NCBI GenBank assembly: GCA_001412365.1
Contig: LKUE01000181.1
Coordinates: forward strand, 1 to 7,256
From: Desulfuromonas sp. SDB
GTDB lineage: Bacteria > SDB-A
Direction: 5' to 3'
Length of the DNA: 7,256 bases
The position numbers were made by a program, and so were the translations under genes. The notes beneath the pieces were generated by a model, which worked only from the letters and a program-made list of their open reading frames with translations, ran no database searches and was not told where the DNA came from. Below are positions 1 through 4,265 of the stretch, piece after piece; positions within the stretch are counted from its first letter, which is position 1, and each line of letters opens with the position of its first letter.

Positions 1-71
1 TTAGATATGGATCCATTAAAATGACAGTAGTCCCCTTTATTTCTATAAATATTCATTGTAATATTAATTAA

Positions 72-102
72 TTATTAAGAAGAGAGGTAAATTGTTTATA
101 AT
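72..102 (+). promoter_or_regulatory. candidate promoter for the operon
   Basis: An exact TATAAT lies at 97-102, 42 bases before the first start codon, and an A/T-rich tract (about 60-80) sits just upstream and could act as an UP-like element. The best -35 candidate is a poor match (TTATTA at 72-77, 19-base spacer), so only the -10 box is persuasive. In DNA this AT-rich a TATAAT can occur by chance, and if the host uses Bacteroidota-type promoters the consensus would differ. It is the only plausible promoter seen ahead of gene 1, and no comparable gap exists between the later genes. Confidence 0.3.
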
Positions 103-133
103 TACTTTATCTTTTTTGATTCCCAGGTATGAA

Positions 134-138
134 AGGAG
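134..138 (+). promoter_or_regulatory. ribosome binding site, gene 1
   Basis: AGGAG six bases before the ATG at 145. It supports this ATG over the out-of-frame ATG at 129, which opens only a short reading frame. Confidence 0.75.
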
Positions 139-144
139 AGAACT

Positions 145-1515
145 ATGAAAACATCAATATTGTTTTTATTTATTATTCTTTTAATTACACCAGCTTATAC
201 CGCCACCTGGCAGAGGGCTTACGGGGGATCTGGAGATGATTGCGGCAACTGCGTAATCCAGGATTCAGAAGGATATTATGTGGTTGTTGGTTACACAACT
301 TCTTTCGGAGCAGGTGGGAAGGATATTTGGATATTGAAGGTGGATTCATTGGGAGATACAGTGTGGACCAGGACTTATGGAGGAGTGGGAGATGATGAGG
401 GGATAAAGATCCTGGAATATCCCGATCATAACTACATTGTGGCGGGAACTTATCAGGATGAGAATAATGACACATTGAAATATATTTGTCTTTTAAAATA
501 CGATCGAGATGGAAATCTACTGTGGGATAATATTTCCTACCAGGACTCAATGTATGTAAATATTAGAGATTTTAGACTTTTGGAAAATGGTAATTTCCTT
601 GGTTGTGGTTTTGAATGCTACAATCTGGTAAATCGAGTTGGTTATATTGTAAGACTGGATTCCCTGGGTAATGTTATTTGGGATAAGTGTTATGATCATG
701 TCAATGACTTTTATTCCATAGATACTACTGAAAATAACGGTTTCATTGTTACTGAAGATGAATATGGAGTTATTAAATATGACTCTTTAGGAGATACATT
801 ATGGTCTAATGGTTATGGTTGGTGTTATTGGTTCAGAACAATAATTAATATTGGTTATGGTTATGTGTTTGTAACTCATTGGGATGACGGAATTCAATAC
901 CCTTTTTATTTCATCTTTGAGATAGATTCATTGGGCAATGTTATAAATTGGTATAAAAATTCAGGAGAAAGTGACGCATTAGTTTTAGTGGATTTAGAAG
1001 TTGTTGATTCCTCACAATATATCGGTTGTGGCTGGTATGGCTGGTATGGTGGCCGTGCATATTTACTCACATTATATAATAATCTAATTTTTGATAATTA
1101 TTTTTTGTTTAATTCTTTGGACTTTACAAATAATCGGGAATATATCGTAAACGGTGTAAATGCAGGGGATTTGTTATTGGTAAAGACCGATTCAACCGGA
1201 AGTGTGGGTATAGAGGAGCAATTACCCACTTCCACCGAGAATATTTCCATTCAATTACTATCTTCCAATATAATAGAGGACAATTTATCCATAAACCTGA
1301 TCTTACCTTTTTCAATGGATATTCAATTTAAAATATTTGATATCTCCGGCAGATTTATAAATAACCAGAATTTTCCCGCATTATCCCCGGGGATTCATAA
1401 TATCTCCTGGAGTGGGGAAGATGAAAAAGGATTTAAAGTAAGCTCCGGCACATATTTTTATTTAATTGAATCAGAAGAATTTAAATATACCGGTAAGGTG
1501 TCAATTATAAGGTAA
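145..1515 (+). CDS. Secreted seven-repeat beta-propeller-like protein with T9SS/FlgD-type C-terminal domain (gene 1)
   Basis: 456 residues. Residues 1-20 form a signal peptide (MK start, hydrophobic ILFLFIILLI, cleavage near AYTA). Residues about 21-357 carry seven repeats ending in D-x-x-G-[DN]-x-[ILV]-W or a decayed form, at about 67, 120, 172, 213, 261, 311 and 349; the first, GGSGDDCGN...GYYVVVGYT...DIWILKVDSLGDTVW, is the best preserved. The pattern resembles SBBP-type and PQQ-like propeller blades, and seven copies suit a closed seven-bladed propeller. Residues about 365-456 are a sorting-type Ig-like domain with FKIFDISGR, a Trp strand (HNISW), SGTYFYLIES and a terminal GKVSIIR. In T9SS organisms such domains direct export and surface attachment, but no T9SS component is in view. 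Its first blade is 86% identical to gene 3 over 65 residues, while its tail is more like that of gene 4. No catalytic motif is seen; binding or adhesion is a guess. The reading frame and secretion are secure, the function is unknown. Confidence 0.88.
   Translation: MKTSILFLFIILLITPAYTATWQRAYGGSGDDCGNCVIQDSEGYYVVVGYTTSFGAGGKDIWILKVDSLGDTVWTRTYGGVGDDEGIKILEYPDHNYIVAGTYQDENNDTLKYICLLKYDRDGNLLWDNISYQDSMYVNIRDFRLLENGNFLGCGFECYNLVNRVGYIVRLDSLGNVIWDKCYDHVNDFYSIDTTENNGFIVTEDEYGVIKYDSLGDTLWSNGYGWCYWFRTIINIGYGYVFVTHWDDGIQYPFYFIFEIDSLGNVINWYKNSGESDALVLVDLEVVDSSQYIGCGWYGWYGGRAYLLTLYNNLIFDNYFLFNSLDFTNNREYIVNGVNAGDLLLVKTDSTGSVGIEEQLPTSTENISIQLLSSNIIEDNLSINLILPFSMDIQFKIFDISGRFINNQNFPALSPGIHNISWSGEDEKGFKVSSGTYFYLIESEEFKYTGKVSIIR
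205..399 (+). repeat. First-blade segment shared with gene 3 (copy 1 of 2; partner 2953-3147)
   Basis: These 65 codons align without gaps to 2953-3147 in gene 3 with 56 of 65 residues identical. DNA identity is also high, including an exact 23-base match (337-359 against 3085-3107) and an exact 17-base match around TGGACCAGGACTTATGG. Beyond this block the two proteins diverge quickly, so it is a local patch of similarity and not simply whole-gene duplication. Confidence 0.85.
1030..1049 (+). repeat. Short tandem duplication of GGCTGGTAT
   Basis: Two perfect copies of the nine-base unit GGCTGGTAT followed by GG, in frame, encoding GWYGWYGG at residues 296-303 of gene 1. Being a multiple of three, gain or loss of a unit would keep the frame. 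It may only reflect Gly/Trp/Tyr-rich composition. Confidence 0.6.
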
Positions 1516-1518
1516 TTC

Positions 1519-1524
1519 AGGAGG
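1519..1524 (+). promoter_or_regulatory. ribosome binding site, gene 2
   Basis: A full AGGAGG lies in the 13-base gap after gene 1, four bases before the ATG at 1529. The short gap fits translation from the same transcript as gene 1. Confidence 0.8.
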
Positions 1525-1528
1525 AAGG

Positions 1529-2869
1529 ATGAAATTAATATCACTGGCTAAAATTATCATTTTCATAACACTTCTTACATTTCCAGTACTGCTAAGCGCT
1601 TATGATTCATTATGGATAAAGACTTACGGGGGAACGGGAACAGATATCGCTTATGCAGTAAAGCAGACTTCTGACAGTGGATATATCGTAACCGGTTGTA
1701 AAGCAAATTCATTATGGTTATTAAAATTAGACCGATATGGCGATACACTGTGGACCAGAACTTATCCTGGTCAGAGTATTTCTAAAGGATATGATGTAAT
1801 CGAAATAGATGATGGTTATGCTGTCCTTGCAGTAAAAGATGCAGAGGATGCTTGGATGTTAATATTAGACGAATATGGAGATACTGTTTGGACAAATTTT
1901 TATAATCTTAGTTTTCCTTATAACATTGGACTCAACCACTCAAGTTCTATAATTCATGGTTTAAACAATAGTTTTTTATTGGCTGGATACGAAGATGTTA
2001 TTTTAGTTGATTCAATAGGTGATTCAATTTGGATATTAGGTGGAAATTATGGTTCAGTTTGTATAAATCAAGATTCTAACTATATTAATTCTCATTATAT
2101 GGACTGTCTATTTATTCGGAAATTTTCTTATGATAGTACTATTCTTTGGGATAAATTTTTAGTGGAATGGAATATGGGATTCTTCTCTCATTTCTATCAT
2201 AATTCTATAAAAGAAACCCATGATGGTGGTTTTATTATGACCGGAAGCTGGGAAGGATATCATAATCCTGTATGTATTTATTTAGTGAAAGCCGATTCAG
2301 CCGGAGATCTTGTTTTTGGCACTTATAAAATCAATACAAATTATAGTATTTCAGAAGGAGGGATGTCAGTTATAGAGACTTATGAAGGAGGTTATTTGTT
2401 AACAGCGAAAATTGTATCCGGTGAAGTTTGTTTGTATAAGACAGATTCAACCGGTGATTCATTATGGTTAAGGGAATACGGTCAGGGATTGGGCTACTGT
2501 CTGGAAAAAACAAATGACAGTGCTTATGTCCTGGTAGGAATATTAGAGGGTGATCTATTTATTATGAAATTCGACTCTCTGGGCAATACCGGGGTGGAAG
2601 AACCCATCATCTCAAATCCTTCTCCCAGTAACAGTATATTGACATATAACCAAACCGAGAGAACATTTTATCTAACAGTAAACACTGAATCACCCATTAG
2701 TCTGAAGATCTACGACCTCCAGGGAAGGCTCGTAGATATACCCATCTCCGGCACCCTCTCTTCCGGAACCTATCAGATCCCCTTTCGATCAGAACGGTCC
2801 GGTATCTATTTCTACCATCTGGAATCTGATTACATAACGGAAACCGGGAAGTTCATGGTGGTGAGATAA
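1529..2869 (+). CDS. Secreted seven-repeat beta-propeller-like protein with T9SS/FlgD-type C-terminal domain (gene 2)
   Basis: 446 residues. The signal peptide spans about residues 1-24, with cleavage near LLSA. Seven repeat ends follow: DRYGDTLW (68), DEYGDTVW (114), DSIGDSIW (161), a degenerate YDSTILW (201), DSAGDLVF (256), DSTGDSLW (306) and DSLGNTGVEE (349), matching the count in genes 1 and 3. The first blade keeps the YGGTGTD and SGYIVTG signatures but lacks the Cys pair of genes 1 and 3. Residues about 354-446 form a compact sorting-type domain: NPSPSNSILTY, SLKIYDLQGR, RSGIYFYHLES and TETGKFMVVR. This tail is 87% identical to that of gene 3 over 93 residues. Its coding DNA is far richer in G+C than the middle of the gene (33 of 60 bases at 2701-2760 against 20 of 60 at 1981-2040). 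Probably exported and surface-held; ligand unknown, and no enzyme motif is seen. Confidence 0.88.
   Translation: MKLISLAKIIIFITLLTFPVLLSAYDSLWIKTYGGTGTDIAYAVKQTSDSGYIVTGCKANSLWLLKLDRYGDTLWTRTYPGQSISKGYDVIEIDDGYAVLAVKDAEDAWMLILDEYGDTVWTNFYNLSFPYNIGLNHSSSIIHGLNNSFLLAGYEDVILVDSIGDSIWILGGNYGSVCINQDSNYINSHYMDCLFIRKFSYDSTILWDKFLVEWNMGFFSHFYHNSIKETHDGGFIMTGSWEGYHNPVCIYLVKADSAGDLVFGTYKINTNYSISEGGMSVIETYEGGYLLTAKIVSGEVCLYKTDSTGDSLWLREYGQGLGYCLEKTNDSAYVLVGILEGDLFIMKFDSLGNTGVEEPIISNPSPSNSILTYNQTERTFYLTVNTESPISLKIYDLQGRLVDIPISGTLSSGTYQIPFRSERSGIYFYHLESDYITETGKFMVVR
2588..2869 (+). repeat. C-terminal domain block shared with gene 3 (copy 1 of 2; partner 3970-4251)
   Basis: 93 codons plus stop align gap-free to 3970-4251 (offset 1382) with 81 of 93 residues identical. 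Identity is uneven: 2608-2721 is perfect over 114 bases and 2837-2865 is perfect over 29 bases, while the stretch between has many differences, both silent and replacing. That patchwork suggests gene conversion or homologous recombination between neighbours. Direct repeats of this length could also drive deletion of the intervening 1.38 kb, which would leave a gene 2/gene 3 fusion. Confidence 0.92.
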
Positions 2870-2882
2870 TGATGGAATATCT

Positions 2883-2888
2883 AGGAGG
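2883..2888 (+). promoter_or_regulatory. ribosome binding site deciding the gene 3 start
   Basis: A full AGGAGG sits four bases before TTG at 2893, the same motif and spacing as for gene 2. The in-frame ATGs at 2869 and 2872 lie upstream of this site and have no good Shine-Dalgarno of their own, so the site argues for TTG initiation. Confidence 0.7.
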
Positions 2889-2892
2889 AAAA

Positions 2893-4251
2893 TTGAAACC
2901 AATAATGATGATTATCTTAATGGTTATACTAGTTATCCCTGCATTTTCCAATACCTGGCAGAGAACTTACGGAGGTTCAGGTGATGAATGCGGCAATTGT
3001 ATAATCCAGGATTCAGAGGGATATTATGTAATAGCCGGTTATACCAATTCCTTTGGAGCAGGTGGGAAAGATATCTGGGTGTTAAAGGTGGATTCATTGG
3101 GAGATACGATATGGACCAGGACTTATGGGGGAAGTGGGGATGATGAAGCTTATAAAATCCTGGAAACTCAGGATAACGGTTATTCTTTCTGCGGAAATCT
3201 AGCTGATACCAGTTTCATCAGTAAAATTGATCAAAATGGTAATCTTATATGGTGTAGTAAATTCCCATCATTTAGTTGTGCTCAGGATATGGATGAATGT
3301 AGTAATGGTGATTTTATGTTGGTTTTTGGAGATAATCATATTTTAAAATTAAATCAACTGGGGGATTCTGTAGATATTTTTCTTATAAATAATTACAGAA
3401 TTTATGGAATTATATCGTTCAATATAAATGAATTTATTACCATAGGATGGGCAGATACTTTTTGTGGGGGACTTAATGTGAAAAAATTTGACAGTTTATT
3501 TCAGGAACAATGGAATTATGAAAGTCACTATGGGGAAGTAATATATGATTTAGAACAGATAAGTGACAGTGAATTTGTTTTTATGTATGGATGGGATTAT
3601 TTGTATGGATATGTTGGATCAGTAACCAAATTAGACATAGATGGAAATTTGATTTGGATTTATGGTCACTCAGATCAACATAAGCAAAATAGAGGAGCAA
3701 AGATAGTTGTTGATGAAATCTTTCTTGATATCAAAATGACTAATGATAATGATTATGTAATATGTGGTTATTATCCCGAGCAGGGATATCGATGCTTACT
3801 GAAATTAAATGATAGTGGACAAGGAATTTGGGAACAATTGCATTATAATGATTGGTACTATTATAAATCTCTACAGATTTTTGATAATGATCAAATGGTT
3901 TTTACTGGATGGAAAAATCGTCACAGTCCTATAGATCTTTTAATAGCTATGACAGATTCTGTTGGATATACCGGAGTAGAAGAACCAACCATCTCAAATC
4001 CTTCTCCCAGTAACAGTATATTGACATATAACCAAACCGAGAGAACATTTTATCTAACAGTAAACACTGAATCACCCATTAGTCTGAAGATCTACGACCT
4101 CCAAGGAAGACTAATAGATACTCCCTTATCTGGAATTCTCACTCCCGGTGATTACCAGATCCCTTTTCGTTACGAGAGATCAGGCATCTACTTCTACCGT
4201 CTGGAATCCTCCTATGGCACGGAAACCGGGAAGTTCATGGTGGTGAGGTAA
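2893..4251 (+). CDS. Secreted seven-repeat beta-propeller-like protein with T9SS/FlgD-type C-terminal domain, TTG start (gene 3)
   Basis: 452 residues from TTG; an ATG at 2869 would add eight residues (MMEYLGGK). TTG is preferred because AGGAGG lies just upstream, the next codon is Lys as in the other four genes, and it gives a normal signal peptide (MKPIMMIILMVILVIPAFS, cleavage after A-F-S). Seven repeat ends are visible in TTG numbering: DSLGDTIW (67), DQNGNLIW (113), NQLGDSVD (154), DSLFQEQW (200), DIDGNLIW (248), NDSGQGIW (306) and DSVGYTGVEE (355). The tail, about residues 360-452, has SLKIYDLQGR, RSGIYFYRLES and GKFMVVR. The protein is a mosaic: blade one follows gene 1, including the CGNC motif, and the tail follows gene 2, while the centre is private and very AT-rich (14 G+C in 60 bases at 3301-3360). 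Likely exported and surface-attached through the sorting domain; binding partner unknown and no catalytic residues recognised. Confidence 0.85.
   Translation: MKPIMMIILMVILVIPAFSNTWQRTYGGSGDECGNCIIQDSEGYYVIAGYTNSFGAGGKDIWVLKVDSLGDTIWTRTYGGSGDDEAYKILETQDNGYSFCGNLADTSFISKIDQNGNLIWCSKFPSFSCAQDMDECSNGDFMLVFGDNHILKLNQLGDSVDIFLINNYRIYGIISFNINEFITIGWADTFCGGLNVKKFDSLFQEQWNYESHYGEVIYDLEQISDSEFVFMYGWDYLYGYVGSVTKLDIDGNLIWIYGHSDQHKQNRGAKIVVDEIFLDIKMTNDNDYVICGYYPEQGYRCLLKLNDSGQGIWEQLHYNDWYYYKSLQIFDNDQMVFTGWKNRHSPIDLLIAMTDSVGYTGVEEPTISNPSPSNSILTYNQTERTFYLTVNTESPISLKIYDLQGRLIDTPLSGILTPGDYQIPFRYERSGIYFYRLESSYGTETGKFMVVR
2953..3147 (+). repeat. First-blade segment shared with gene 1 (copy 2 of 2; partner 205-399)
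   Basis: It encodes the first blade of gene 3, starting at TWQRTYGGSGDE and ending at GGSGDDE. Nine of 65 residues differ from gene 1, mostly Val/Ile exchanges, so the fold surface is conserved. The next blades show little residue-level similarity outside the repeat-end motif. Confidence 0.85.
3970..4251 (+). repeat. C-terminal domain block shared with gene 2 (copy 2 of 2; partner 2588-2869)
   Basis: Gene 3 copy of the sorting-domain block. Bases 3990-4103 are identical to 2608-2721, and 4219-4247 to 2837-2865. The residue changes cluster in the central part, for example IPISGTLSSGT in gene 2 against TPLSGILTPGD here. Confidence 0.92.
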
Positions 4252-4255
4252 ATAA

Positions 4256-4260
4256 AGGAG
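4256..4260 (+). promoter_or_regulatory. ribosome binding site, gene 4
   Basis: AGGAG in the 14-base gap after gene 3, five bases before the ATG at 4266. Confidence 0.75.
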
Positions 4261-4265
4261 TAAGT

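Larger units (their letters stand above)
1..144. other. AT-rich leader region upstream of the gene cluster
   Basis: No complete gene fits here. Frame 3 is open from the window edge to a TAA at 69-71 and would read RYGSIKMTVVP followed by eleven more residues; the first part loosely resembles the end of a sorting-type C-terminal domain such as those at the ends of genes 1-4, so it could be the tail of an upstream paralogue, but it is too short to call. Frame 1 stops at 22-24 after seven codons. The stretch at about 60-80 is almost pure A/T, and no GC-rich hairpin followed by a T-run is visible that would mark a terminator. Confidence 0.4.

Noticed and set aside
3-71. Possible tail of an upstream gene ending at TAA 69-71
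   Set aside because: Only 22 codons are visible and the likeness to a sorting-domain ending (SIKMTVV) is followed by eleven unrelated residues. Not enough to annotate as a gene.
343-366. Sialidase Asp-box or dockerin/EF-hand calcium loop in DSLGDTVW and DRDGNLLW motifs
   Set aside because: The spacing is D-x-x-G-x-x-x-W, not the Asp-box S-x-D-x-G-x-T-W, and the remaining ligands of an EF-hand or dockerin loop are absent.
185-550. Minus-strand open frame of 121 codons antisense to gene 1
   Set aside because: It lies entirely within gene 1, encodes a low-complexity Pro/His/Ser-rich product with no recognisable domain, and has no independent support; it is a shadow of the real frame.
1124-1315. 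Minus-strand 63-codon frame antisense to the end of gene 1
   Set aside because: Covers the conserved sorting-domain region on the other strand, with no domain or start signal of its own.
145-1515. PQQ-dependent quinoprotein dehydrogenase
   Set aside because: The repeat ends loosely resemble PQQ-type propeller tryptophan motifs, but the G lies one residue nearer the D, the blade number is seven not eight, and no quinone or metal-binding residues are recognised.
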